Shown one piece after another: positions 16,501-24,334 of a DNA stretch of 33,447 nt (the stretch's first letter is position 1; every line of letters starts with the position of its first letter). Made by a program: the position numbers and the translations under genes. The notes below the pieces were generated by a model that was not told the DNA's origin, made no database searches, and was given only the letters and a program-made list of their open reading frames with translations. The stretch is taken from positions 1 to 33,447 of the forward strand of contig JAGBLA010000052.1 in assembly GCA_017635675.1 (NCBI GenBank). The letters run 5' to 3'. The stretch is from Ruminiclostridium sp. (GTDB lineage Bacteria; Bacillota; Clostridia; Oscillospirales; Ruminococcaceae).

Positions 16501-19110
16501 CTATTTCAGCATATCCTTGAACTCCGCGAGCTTTGCGTAGGCTTCACGGGGCGTAAGGTCGTCAAGGTCAAGGTTCTTTATCGCCTGTATGACATCGTTC
16601 TTTGCGATCGACGAGAAGTCGTACTGGACCTTGTCCTCCTCCTCATCCTTGAGCCGCTTTTCAAGGTCTATCTTCGAGCCCAGCTCTATATCTCTTAATG
16701 CGGTCTTCGCGGCAGCTATCACCTTCGCGGGAAGTCCCGCGAGCTTCGCTACCTCGATGCCGTAGCTGTTGTCGGTGCCGCCCTCAACTATTTTATGCAG
16801 GAACTTGATGTCATCGCCTTTTTTCATCACCGCGACGCTGTAATTGCGTATGCCCTTGTTGCTTTTTTCGAGCGCAGTCAGCTCATGGTAATGTGTCGCG
16901 AACAAGGTCTTGCAGCCTATCTTGTTGTTGATGTACTCCGCCGTAGCCTTGGCTATGCTCATTCCGTCAAAGGTTGAGGTTCCGCGCCCTATCTCGTCAA
17001 GTATCACGAGGCTGTTTTTCGTAGCGTTTTTGAGTATCTCCGCGACCTCGTTCATCTCCACCATGAACGTTGACTGCCCTGCCGCAAGGTCATCGCTCGC
17101 GCCGACCCTGGTGAATATCTTGTCCACGATGCCTATCCTCGCGGAGCGCGCCGGTACAAAGCAGCCTATCTGCGCCATAAGCGTTATCAGCGCCACCTGC
17201 CGCATGAAGGTCGATTTACCCGCCATGTTCGGACCGGTTATCATCAGAAGCCTGTTGTCACCGATGTCAAGCAGCGCGTCGTTGGGCGTGAATACCGTAT
17301 CAGAGCGTATCTTCTCAATAACAGGGTGTCTTCCGTCTTTGATGTCGATAACTCCCTCCAGAGATATATCCGGACGGACGTAATTGTTCTCGCGGGATGC
17401 CGAAGCATAGCTCTGAAGAACATCGACATAAGCTATCGCGTCGGCAGTCCGCTGAACTATCTCAAGCTTTGATGAGATGAAATCCCGCACCTCCGAGAAT
17501 ATCTCTGCTTCAAGCGCGAGTATCTTGTCGTTTGCGCCGAGTATCTCGTTTTCGGTCTTTTTCAGTTCCTCGGTTATGTATCGCTCACCGTTGGTAAGCG
17601 TCTGCTTTCGTATGTAGGTCTCGGGAACCAGCGGGATATTGCCCTTTGAGACCTCGATATAGTATCCGAATACGCGGTTATAACCCACACGCAGGTTCTT
17701 TATGCCTGTTGCCTCACGTTCCCGCTGTTCTATCTCCGCAAGCACGTCCTTGCCGCCGCTCGCTATCCCGCGGAGCCTGTCCAGCTCCTTGTTGAAACCG
17801 TCGCGGATATATCCGCCGTCCTTAGTGAGCGCGGGCGGGTCGTCCGCTATGGCGTTATCCACAAGCGTAGCTATCTCGATAAGCGGATTTATCAGCCCAT
17901 TGAGCTTTTCAAGCAGCTTCACGCCCTGTGCTTCCGCAAGTTTTTCCTTCAGCGTAGGTATGCAGCGGCAGGTGCGCCCGAGCGACACCACATCACGAGG
18001 TCCCGCCGCACGGTAAACCACCCTCGTTATCAGTCTTTCAAGGTCATATATGCCTGTCAGACACTCACGTATCTCTTCCAGCAAAACGTAGTCCGAGAAT
18101 ATGCGCTCAACCGCGTCAAGCCGTTCAAGCACGGCAGTCACGGAAAGCAGCGGCTGCTCGATGAAGCGGCGCAGCTTACGCCTTCCCATAGCAGTCTTAG
18201 TTTTATCCAGCACCCACATGAGCGAACCCCTGCGCTCACCGTTGCGCATTGTTTCGGTAAGTTCAAGGTTGCGTCTTGCTGTAATGCCGAGATCCATATA
18301 ATCGTCGGACAAATGCACGGTGAGCCGCACCGAACGGCGTATCTGCGCCTTCTGTGTCTCGTTTATATATCTGAACACAGCGAACAGCGCCTTTTTCGCA
18401 AGCGGCGTCTGTTCAAGCCTGTCCGCCTGTGCGGGTTCGTCGAAATACTGCTCTATGAGCGCTTTTCCGTCGTTGAGCGAGAAATCCTCATTGTCAAGAA
18501 GGCTGCCCACAGCCTTCTCCAACCGTGAATGCACGAAACTGTTCACTTCCCTGCAATCGAGGAACGAATCGTTGAATATAAGCTCTGCCGGCACATACCG
18601 CGATACTTCCGCGATTATGTCGCGTTCAAGCTGCTTTCCCCGCTTTTCATAAGCATGGAACTCGCCGGTGGAAATATCCGCGAATACCATGCCGCAGACG
18701 TCCTTCTCCACATAAAAGCAGGAAATATAATTGTTCCTGCCCTCGTCGAGCATACTGTCCTCATACAAAGTACCGGGAGTTATCACGCGTATCACATCAC
18801 GCTCAACAAGTCCCTTGGCAAGCGCGGGGTCTTCAAGCTGCTCACAGATAGCCACCTTATATCCCTTGTCGATAAGGCGCTTGATGTACTGCTCCACCGA
18901 ATGGTACGGAACGCCGCACATAGGCACGCCAGCCCGCGCGGTGAGCGTGAGCTCAAGCTCCTTCGATATATTCTCCGCGTCCTCACCGAACATCTCGTAG
19001 AAATCTCCGAGCCTGAAAAATACTATGCAGTCCTTGTATGCCTCGCGAACTTTCAGATATTGTTCAAGCATCGGCGTGGTCTTTTTTTCGCCCTCGTTCT
19101 TTCCCGGCAC
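16501..19110 (-). CDS. mutS: DNA mismatch repair protein MutS
   Basis: This 869-residue ATPase recognises mismatches and small loops. The mismatch-contact motif is GDFYEMF (F37, E39), followed by the MutS I-V domains. The Walker A motif GPNMAGKSTF lies near residue 625, Walker B is LVILDEIGRGTSTFDG, and the signature FATHYHELTALE follows. The length is normal for bacterial MutS1. The start is GTG at 19110, since an in-frame stop lies 6 nt before it and the conserved TPMLEQY block at residues 12-18 needs a start upstream. AGGAG directly touches the GTG; GAGGGTG 7 nt upstream is the more plausible SD. It lies between ylbF and the DUF3795 gene. Confidence 0.97.
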   Translation of the reverse strand: MPGKNEGEKKTTPMLEQYLKVREAYKDCIVFFRLGDFYEMFGEDAENISKELELTLTARAGVPMCGVPYHSVEQYIKRLIDKGYKVAICEQLEDPALAKGLVERDVIRVITPGTLYEDSMLDEGRNNYISCFYVEKDVCGMVFADISTGEFHAYEKRGKQLERDIIAEVSRYVPAELIFNDSFLDCREVNSFVHSRLEKAVGSLLDNEDFSLNDGKALIEQYFDEPAQADRLEQTPLAKKALFAVFRYINETQKAQIRRSVRLTVHLSDDYMDLGITARRNLELTETMRNGERRGSLMWVLDKTKTAMGRRKLRRFIEQPLLSVTAVLERLDAVERIFSDYVLLEEIRECLTGIYDLERLITRVVYRAAGPRDVVSLGRTCRCIPTLKEKLAEAQGVKLLEKLNGLINPLIEIATLVDNAIADDPPALTKDGGYIRDGFNKELDRLRGIASGGKDVLAEIEQREREATGIKNLRVGYNRVFGYYIEVSKGNIPLVPETYIRKQTLTNGERYITEELKKTENEILGANDKILALEAEIFSEVRDFISSKLEIVQRTADAIAYVDVLQSYASASRENNYVRPDISLEGVIDIKDGRHPVIEKIRSDTVFTPNDALLDIGDNRLLMITGPNMAGKSTFMRQVALITLMAQIGCFVPARSARIGIVDKIFTRVGASDDLAAGQSTFMVEMNEVAEILKNATKNSLVILDEIGRGTSTFDGMSIAKATAEYINNKIGCKTLFATHYHELTALEKSNKGIRNYSVAVMKKGDDIKFLHKIVEGGTDNSYGIEVAKLAGLPAKVIAAAKTALRDIELGSKIDLEKRLKDEEEDKVQYDFSSIAKNDVIQAIKNLDLDDLTPREAYAKLAEFKDMLK

Positions 19111-19149
19111 TCCTGTTCACCCTCTGTCTTAACTGTGATGTTGCTTCTG

Positions 19150-19566
19150 TCAGCCGCAGCCGCCGCAGGTCGCGCAGCTCCCGCCGCAGCCGTGGCTCGC
19201 GTGAGGGTCGCAGGTGTCGGGATCCTCTCCTTCACAGCTCATGGAAATTATCATGTTCACTTCATTGAGCAGGATATCGAACGCGTTCTTGACTACCGCG
19301 AAATTCGCCATGTTTACGTTCTTCATGACCTCTCCGTAAGCGTCCTGCATTTCTTTGTTCATAGTACGGATCTTTTCCCCGTCCTGTTCCTCGGGCTCCT
19401 TTGACATTTCTGTCTGAAGCGCGGCTCTCTTTGCGCTGAAAGCCGAAATGAGCTTCTGAAGCTCCTCGTCGGCATCGTTCGCTTCCTTCGCCGCAACGTA
19501 ATCCTTATAACGCGGATCCGCCTGTATAGCCTTTCCGAGCTCTCTTGCTGCATGTAATGCGTCCAT
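19150..19566 (-). CDS. ylbF: YlbF/YmcA-family regulator with Cys-rich tail
   Basis: This 138-residue protein is mostly helical (residues 1-108), with the YlbF/YmcA pattern AARELGKAIQADPRYKDYVAAKEA at the start and NMANFAVVKNAFDILLNEVN near the end. In B. subtilis YlbF, YmcA and YaaT form an iron-sulfur-bearing complex that assists RNase Y and affects competence, sporulation and biofilms. The tail (111-138) has six cysteines (111, 119, 127, 131, 134, 137), two histidines and many glycines, which could bind a cluster or metal. SD AGGAG lies about 9 nt before the ATG. It follows miaB after 15 nt; miaB also neighbours ymcA in Bacillus. Confidence 0.88.
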   Translation of the reverse strand: MDALHAARELGKAIQADPRYKDYVAAKEANDADEELQKLISAFSAKRAALQTEMSKEPEEQDGEKIRTMNKEMQDAYGEVMKNVNMANFAVVKNAFDILLNEVNMIISMSCEGEDPDTCDPHASHGCGGSCATCGGCG

Positions 19567-19581
19567 AGTTTTATTCTCCTT

Positions 19582-20988
19582 TTATGAATTACACTGTTTT
19601 CCCACCAGCGCCCACGGCAGCGCCTTTGTTATTTTAATATCAACGAACTTACCGATAAGGTCGTCACTTCCCGCGAAATCAACAATGATGTTCTGCCGCG
19701 ACTTGCCCGTAAGCAGGGTTTCATCAGTCCTTCCCCTGCCCTCGCACAGCACTCTCATCGTTCTTCCCACGTACCGCTCGTAGGCTTTCTCGCCTATTGC
19801 GCCCTGTACGTCAAGCAGTTCTCTGAACCACCTTCCCTTTTCCTCGTCGGAGATCGGGTCGTCCATTTCGGCGGCTTTTGTTCCTGCCCGCTTGCTGTAT
19901 ATGAACGTGAACGCGCTGTCGTACTTCACACGGCGCATAAGGTCAAGGGTCTTCGTGAAGTCCTCATAGGTCTCACCGGGAAAACCTACGATTATATCAG
20001 TTGTAAGCTGTATATCCTCTATCCTTGAACGTGCGTAGTCCACCAGCTCCAGATACCGTGCCGTGTCATAATGACGGTTCATAAGCTTAAGTATCCTGTC
20101 GCTGCCGCTCTGAACCGGGAGATGCAGGTGGTGCGAGATATGTCTGCTGTCGACGATCACATCTATCAGCTCATGTGAACAGTCTTTCGGGTGGGAGGTC
20201 ATGAAGCTGATCACAAAATCACCCTCAAGCGCGTCCAGCCGTCTGAGAAGCTCCGGAAAGCTTACCTCGCTGCCATTTCCGTAGGAATTCACGTTCTGTC
20301 CGAGCAGCAATATCTCCTTACAGCCGCCCTCCGTCAGCTCTCTCACCTCGGAGATGACAGCCTCGGGCTCACGCGAACGTTCACGTCCGCGTACCTTCGG
20401 AACGATGCAGTAAGTACAGTAATTATTGCAGCCGTACATGATCGGCACACTCGCCCTGAAACCGCTTGTACGGCGTACAGGTATCCCTTCCGCGACAACG
20501 CCGTCACACTCGGGTATGCTGATGACACGTTCACGTTTTTCATATATACTGTACAGCAATTCGGGAAATTTATGCATGACGTGCGTTCCGAAGATTAGAT
20601 CGACATACGGAAAGCGCTGTTTCATGCGCTCCGCTATATGCTCCTGCTGCACCATACAGCCGCATACGGCTATCACCATGTCAGGTGAACGGCGTTTGAG
20701 CACTTTCAGCGCTCCCACATTGCCGAAAACCCTGTTTTCGGCGTTTTCCCGCACAGCGCAGGTGTTGTACAGTACCAGATCCGCTTTTTCAGGGGTATCA
20801 GTAAAGCCGAACCCCATTTTTTCAAGCATACCGTCAAGCTTCTCGGAGTCCGACACATTCTGCTGACAGCCGTAGCTGTGGGTGTATGCCAGCGGCTTGT
20901 GATCCCACACGTGGGTCACCGCACGTACACGCTGCATAAAAAGGCGCTGCTCTTCAAGCTCCTCGCCGCCTATATTCCTGATAGCCAT
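19582..20988 (-). CDS. miaB: tRNA-2-methylthio-N6-dimethylallyladenosine synthase MiaB
   Basis: This 468-residue radical SAM methylthiotransferase converts i6A37 to ms2i6A37 in tRNA. The N-terminal UPF0004 domain carries three cluster cysteines in YGCQQNVSDSEK, NTCAVRENAE and AVCGCMVQQ. The radical SAM cluster is CNNYCTYC in MYGCNNYCTYCIVPKVRGRE. The C-terminal TRAM domain (about 400-465) binds RNA. The start at 20988 is decided by a perfect GGAGG 10 nt upstream (20999-21003); an in-frame ATG at 21012 lacks any SD. A strong promoter lies at 21024-21052. It is the first gene of the long minus-strand block and shares a pathway with miaA seven genes downstream. Confidence 0.96.
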   Translation of the reverse strand: MAIRNIGGEELEEQRLFMQRVRAVTHVWDHKPLAYTHSYGCQQNVSDSEKLDGMLEKMGFGFTDTPEKADLVLYNTCAVRENAENRVFGNVGALKVLKRRSPDMVIAVCGCMVQQEHIAERMKQRFPYVDLIFGTHVMHKFPELLYSIYEKRERVISIPECDGVVAEGIPVRRTSGFRASVPIMYGCNNYCTYCIVPKVRGRERSREPEAVISEVRELTEGGCKEILLLGQNVNSYGNGSEVSFPELLRRLDALEGDFVISFMTSHPKDCSHELIDVIVDSRHISHHLHLPVQSGSDRILKLMNRHYDTARYLELVDYARSRIEDIQLTTDIIVGFPGETYEDFTKTLDLMRRVKYDSAFTFIYSKRAGTKAAEMDDPISDEEKGRWFRELLDVQGAIGEKAYERYVGRTMRVLCEGRGRTDETLLTGKSRQNIIVDFAGSDDLIGKFVDIKITKALPWALVGKQCNS

Positions 20989-21023
20989 GGGTCCTGATCC
21001 TCCGATCATCAACAGTATCTTAC

Positions 21024-21052
21024 ATTATAACATACATTTGCATTTTTTTCAA
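21024..21052 (-). promoter_or_regulatory. miaB: Sigma-A promoter of miaB and the downstream cluster
   Basis: On the minus strand TTGAAA (21047-21052) and a perfect TATAAT (21024-21029) are 17 bp apart, about 35 nt before the miaB start. The -35 box lies only 5 bases past the capA-like stop codon. No terminator separates the two genes. Confidence 0.85.
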
Positions 21053-21057
21053 GTCTT

Positions 21058-22332
21058 TTATTCATATATCATCGGCACATATTCCTCAGCCATGTACTCC
21101 CTCGGGATATTCTCACGGAACAGTTTCAGCAGGAAGTCCCAGCTCACACCGTCAATAGCGTGCTTTGCCGCCATTTCAGGCGTGTACTTGTCGAGCGGGT
21201 AAACTCCCACATACGAATAAGTACGGTCAAAATGATCCACAAGCGGCACGGCGTCCGGCTGCGTGAGCGTTATCGTACCGTCGGTGCCGCTCTTTTCCAC
21301 GGTAATGCGTCCGAGTATCTCCGCCATTGAAAGAGGGTTGTCCATAGTCGAAATGAAGTTGCCGAGACAATAGAACACGAACGCTCTGCTGCCGTCCGCA
21401 CGGTCTATGTATTCCATACTCTGTATCGTGTGGGGCTGAGTGCCGACGATGATGTCCGCTCCCCAATCCGCGAGCTTGCGCGAGAAGGATCTCTGCTCGT
21501 CGGTGATGATATTGCTCACCTCGATGCCGAAATGCACACTCACTATAACGCAGTCCGCGGCTTCTGCGGCACGGCGCACCTGCTGTTCGATAAGCTCCTC
21601 CTCGGAGGTATATACCACCCTGCACGGTGAGGAAGCGGGAAGCGACAGCCCGTTGGTGTGCTCCATGTACCCGAGAAACGCAAAGGATATGCCGTTCACT
21701 TCGAGAATTCGGAGAATGTTCATATCTTCCTCGCTTTTGTACGCGCCGTAAACCGGTACTCCGGGATAGATGCTCTCCCAGAAGTCAAGCGTCGAGAGAA
21801 GCCCCTTTTCTCCCTTGTCGAGCACGTGATTGTTCGATATGGAGAATGCGTCAAAACCAAGGTCTATCATGTCGTGCGCCATTTCCGTAGGAGTGCAGAA
21901 CGAGGGATAGGTATCAGGCTCAAAATCATCGGAAATTATGGTCTCCTGATTTAGCACTGCGATGTCCGCGTCGCTTATGAGCGTCCCGAGATTTGCGTAG
22001 GCGGGTGAAAAGTCGTACCCATCTCCCCCCGCTGTCTCGTGCGCTATCCTGTATATGGGCGTATGTATAAGATTGTCGCCGGCAAACAGCAGCCGCACGC
22101 TGCTGTCCTCGGGCGGCTGCGGCTCCGGTTCACCCTCTGCGAATACCTCTGCCGCTATCGTGCGTATCTCTTCGTAAGACGACGCAGCGGGCGTTTCCTG
22201 CGGAGCTGTCGCTGCCGCGGTCGATGAGACCGCTGACTTTGTTGACATCGGTACATTTTCAAGGCTCCCGCAGCCTGCCGTAAGTGCAGCCGCCGCAATA
22301 AGGCACGCCGCCGTAAGCTTTTTGAACTTCAT
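21058..22332 (-). CDS. CapA/PgsA-family lipoprotein (poly-gamma-glutamate or polysaccharide-related)
   Basis: This 424-residue protein is an exported lipoprotein: basic N-terminus, hydrophobic stretch and lipobox LTAG-C21. A low-complexity Ala/Thr/Ser/Pro linker follows (about 28-75). The CapA metallophosphoesterase-like domain covers about 82-400, with LLFAGDNLIHTPIY, SISNNHVLDKGEKG, IVSVHFGIEVSN and IVGTQPHTIQ motifs carrying metal-ligand Asp, Asn and His residues. CapA/PgsA proteins are tied to capsule or poly-gamma-glutamate export, but many homologues stand alone as here. The ATG at 22332 has GGAG 11 nt upstream; an in-frame GTG at 22344 has no room for an SD. It has a strong promoter and is divergent from the HD-GYP gene. 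It lies downstream of no other capsule gene. Confidence 0.9.
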   Translation of the reverse strand: MKFKKLTAACLIAAAALTAGCGSLENVPMSTKSAVSSTAAATAPQETPAASSYEEIRTIAAEVFAEGEPEPQPPEDSSVRLLFAGDNLIHTPIYRIAHETAGGDGYDFSPAYANLGTLISDADIAVLNQETIISDDFEPDTYPSFCTPTEMAHDMIDLGFDAFSISNNHVLDKGEKGLLSTLDFWESIYPGVPVYGAYKSEEDMNILRILEVNGISFAFLGYMEHTNGLSLPASSPCRVVYTSEEELIEQQVRRAAEAADCVIVSVHFGIEVSNIITDEQRSFSRKLADWGADIIVGTQPHTIQSMEYIDRADGSRAFVFYCLGNFISTMDNPLSMAEILGRITVEKSGTDGTITLTQPDAVPLVDHFDRTYSYVGVYPLDKYTPEMAAKHAIDGVSWDFLLKLFRENIPREYMAEEYVPMIYE

Positions 22333-22365
22333 TATCACAGTCACTCCTCGATGAATACTTATTCT

Positions 22366-22394
22366 ATTTTATCACATTCGCAGCAGTATGTCAA
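22366..22394 (-). promoter_or_regulatory. Sigma-A promoter of the capA-like gene
   Basis: On the minus strand a perfect TTGACA (22389-22394) and TAAAAT (22366-22371) are 17 bp apart, about 34 nt before the start codon. Its -35 box is 28 bp from that of the divergent promoter at 22423. Confidence 0.85.
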
Positions 22395-22422
22395 CGTCCT
22401 GTGAAAGGCTGAAACCGCCGTA

Positions 22423-22451
22423 TTGACAAAAGGAAATATGTGTAGTATAAT
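22423..22451 (+). promoter_or_regulatory. Consensus sigma-A promoter of the REC-HD-GYP-HPt gene
   Basis: TTGACA (22423-22428) and TATAAT (22446-22451) are both perfect and 17 bp apart, 30 nt before the ATG at 22482. Confidence 0.92.
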
Positions 22452-22481
22452 CATAATCAGCAATGAAAGGCGGGAAATGAT

Positions 22482-24233
22482 ATGCAGCAAACCACACCGG
22501 ACAATATCCGCCGCAGACAGACGACAGTCCTGGTCATAGATGATGATAAGCTGATACGTGATACGGCGCAGAGGATACTTGCGCCTTTTTTTCGTGTGAT
22601 ATGCCGCGCCGATGATACCGACGGTATCGCTGCTGCGGAAGAAGAGCTGCCTGATCTGATACTGCTGGATATAAACCTGGAGGGAAAATCGGGATTCGAT
22701 GTGCTGAAAGCTCTGAAAAGCTCGGTGACGACCCGCGATATACCCGTGATGTTCATAACCGGCGAGACCAGCGAGGATATGGAGGTCAGAGCCTTCCGCT
22801 GCGGAGCGTCAGACTATGTCCGCAAGCCCTTTGTGCCGGAGGTGCTTATCCAGCGCTCAAAACGCGTTATCGACCTGTATCACTATCAATCGGGCTTGAA
22901 AAGCGAGGTCACACGGCAGACCGCAAGAGCCGACAGGCTATCCCTCGAAATGATGATAGCCCTGTCAAAGACGGTCGATGCGAAAGACCATTATACCAAC
23001 GGTCATTCCGGAAGAGTCGCGGACTATTCGGCGGAGATAGCCCGCAGAATGGGCAAAAGCTTTGCCGAACAGGAAAAGATATTCGAAATGGGGCTCATGC
23101 ACGATATAGGAAAGATCGGCGTGAGCGAGGAAATACTGAACAAGACCTCCCGTCTTACGGACGAGGAATTCGCGCAGATAAAGAAACACACCGTCATAGG
23201 CTATGACATTCTGAGCTCTATCGAGGAAATGCCCGATCTGTCGGTGGGTGCGCGCTCACACCATGAGAAGTTCAACGGCACGGGCTACCCCGACGGGCTC
23301 GCGGGGAGCGATATCCCCGAAGCCGCGCGGATAATATGTCTCGCGGACTGTTATGACGCTATGACATCGCGGCGCACATACTCCACTCCCCGCTCACAGG
23401 AGGCGGTAAGAGCCGAGATAGAGCGCTGCAGCGGCACACAGTTTGACCCGGATATCGCAAAGATCCTGCTCGGTATGATAGACGACGACCCGGAATACAA
23501 GATGAACCAGGAAGGCGGCATCATGGTCTGGAAAAACAGGGATATGCTGTGGAACATCAGACCGGACACGGACAGCGCAGCCGACGATACCGCCGAGCAG
23601 GAAAACAGCGAAATTCCCACAGATACCGGGATCATGCTCCCGGAATGGCTCAGCGAGATCGGGGAGATAGATGTGAGCAGCGGCCTGCTGCACTGCGGTT
23701 CTGATGATACATACCTCTCTGCGCTCACAACTTATGCCGGGTCTGTGATATCCGCCGCAGACGACGCGGAAGCTATGCTGAAAAACGGAGATATCCGGGG
23801 CGCGACAGTCAGGATACATTCTCTCAAAAGCACATCGCGGGTCATAGGTGCCATGAAGCTGGGCGCGCTCGCGGAGGAGCTTGAAGCGGCGGGAAACGCG
23901 AATGACACGGAAAAGCTGAACTCCCGCTGCGGCGAGCTGTTCTCGCGGTGCAGAGCTCTCGGCAAGCAGCTTGCCCCGCTGCTCGTCAGCGACAGTCTTC
24001 CGCTTATAACCGGGGACGGGCTCAATGAAGCATACACGCTGATACGCGAGTTTCTCTCGGTGGAGGATTATGAAAGCGCGATGCAGATAGTCGGCGGTCT
24101 GGAGGGATTCAGTTTCCCCGACAGCGACAAAAAACGCTGTGAGGCACTTATACGGGCGGCAAAGGAATTTGACTACGACGCCATGAGCAGAATCATGAAC
24201 AGTAATGACAGCGCTGCTGCCCATATCGGATAA
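22482..24233 (+). CDS. Response regulator with HD-GYP phosphodiesterase and C-terminal HPt domain
   Basis: This 583-residue cytoplasmic protein joins three modules. A receiver (about 15-130) has acidic residues D20-D22, phospho-acceptor D63 (LLDINLEG) and K115 (RKPF). An HD-GYP domain (about 150-345) has H207-D208 in MHDIGKIG, HHEKFNGTGYP (260-270), and LADCYDAMTSRRTY, so it should hydrolyse cyclic di-GMP or a related dinucleotide. A C-terminal HPt (about 395-505) has H446 in RIHSLKSTSR. The final 75 residues look helical and are unassigned. The ATG has AAAGGCGGGA upstream and a consensus promoter. No kinase is adjacent, so phosphate may come from the hybrid kinase at 245-3649, whose HPt is similar (inference). 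Confidence 0.93.
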   Translation: MQQTTPDNIRRRQTTVLVIDDDKLIRDTAQRILAPFFRVICRADDTDGIAAAEEELPDLILLDINLEGKSGFDVLKALKSSVTTRDIPVMFITGETSEDMEVRAFRCGASDYVRKPFVPEVLIQRSKRVIDLYHYQSGLKSEVTRQTARADRLSLEMMIALSKTVDAKDHYTNGHSGRVADYSAEIARRMGKSFAEQEKIFEMGLMHDIGKIGVSEEILNKTSRLTDEEFAQIKKHTVIGYDILSSIEEMPDLSVGARSHHEKFNGTGYPDGLAGSDIPEAARIICLADCYDAMTSRRTYSTPRSQEAVRAEIERCSGTQFDPDIAKILLGMIDDDPEYKMNQEGGIMVWKNRDMLWNIRPDTDSAADDTAEQENSEIPTDTGIMLPEWLSEIGEIDVSSGLLHCGSDDTYLSALTTYAGSVISAADDAEAMLKNGDIRGATVRIHSLKSTSRVIGAMKLGALAEELEAAGNANDTEKLNSRCGELFSRCRALGKQLAPLLVSDSLPLITGDGLNEAYTLIREFLSVEDYESAMQIVGGLEGFSFPDSDKKRCEALIRAAKEFDYDAMSRIMNSNDSAAAHIG

Positions 24234-24245
24234 CAGCGCTTTTTC
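24210..24245 (+). terminator. Possible terminator overlapping the end of the HD-GYP gene
   Basis: AGCGCTG (24210-24216) pairs with CAGCGCT (24234-24240), followed at once by TTTTT. The stem is 7 bp with a 17-nt loop and its left arm is in the coding region, so it is only moderately convincing. Confidence 0.45.
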
Positions 24246-24270
24246 AAATTATTGTAAACTATCTGAGGAT

Positions 24271-24287
24271 ATGCTTGCAATAAGCAT
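24271..24287. promoter_or_regulatory. Inverted repeat over the -35 box of the sensor-phosphatase gene
   Basis: ATGCTT and AAGCAT form a perfect 6-bp inverted repeat with a 5-nt spacer, covering the -35 hexamer at 24275-24280. This is a plausible repressor operator; the binding protein is unknown. Confidence 0.4.
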
Positions 24288-24303
24288 CGAAACATGATAT
24301 AAT
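24275..24303 (+). promoter_or_regulatory. Sigma-A promoter of the sensor-phosphatase gene
   Basis: TTGCAA (24275-24280) and a perfect TATAAT (24298-24303) are 17 bp apart, 31 nt before the ATG at 24335. Confidence 0.85.
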
Positions 24304-24334
24304 ATGATAAGTATGCAGTTTGGCGGTGAACATT

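Noticed and set aside
18529-19404. 291-codon plus-strand open frame over mutS and ylbF
   Set aside because: Both genes on the other strand are clear family members; the frame spans their boundary and has no family resemblance.
20989-21012. Upstream start for miaB
   Set aside because: No ribosome site; the ATG at 20988 has perfect GGAGG at 10 nt.
23394-24224. 276-codon minus-strand open frame inside the HD-GYP gene
   Set aside because: It is a shadow of the plus-strand gene, which has conserved catalytic motifs and a consensus promoter.
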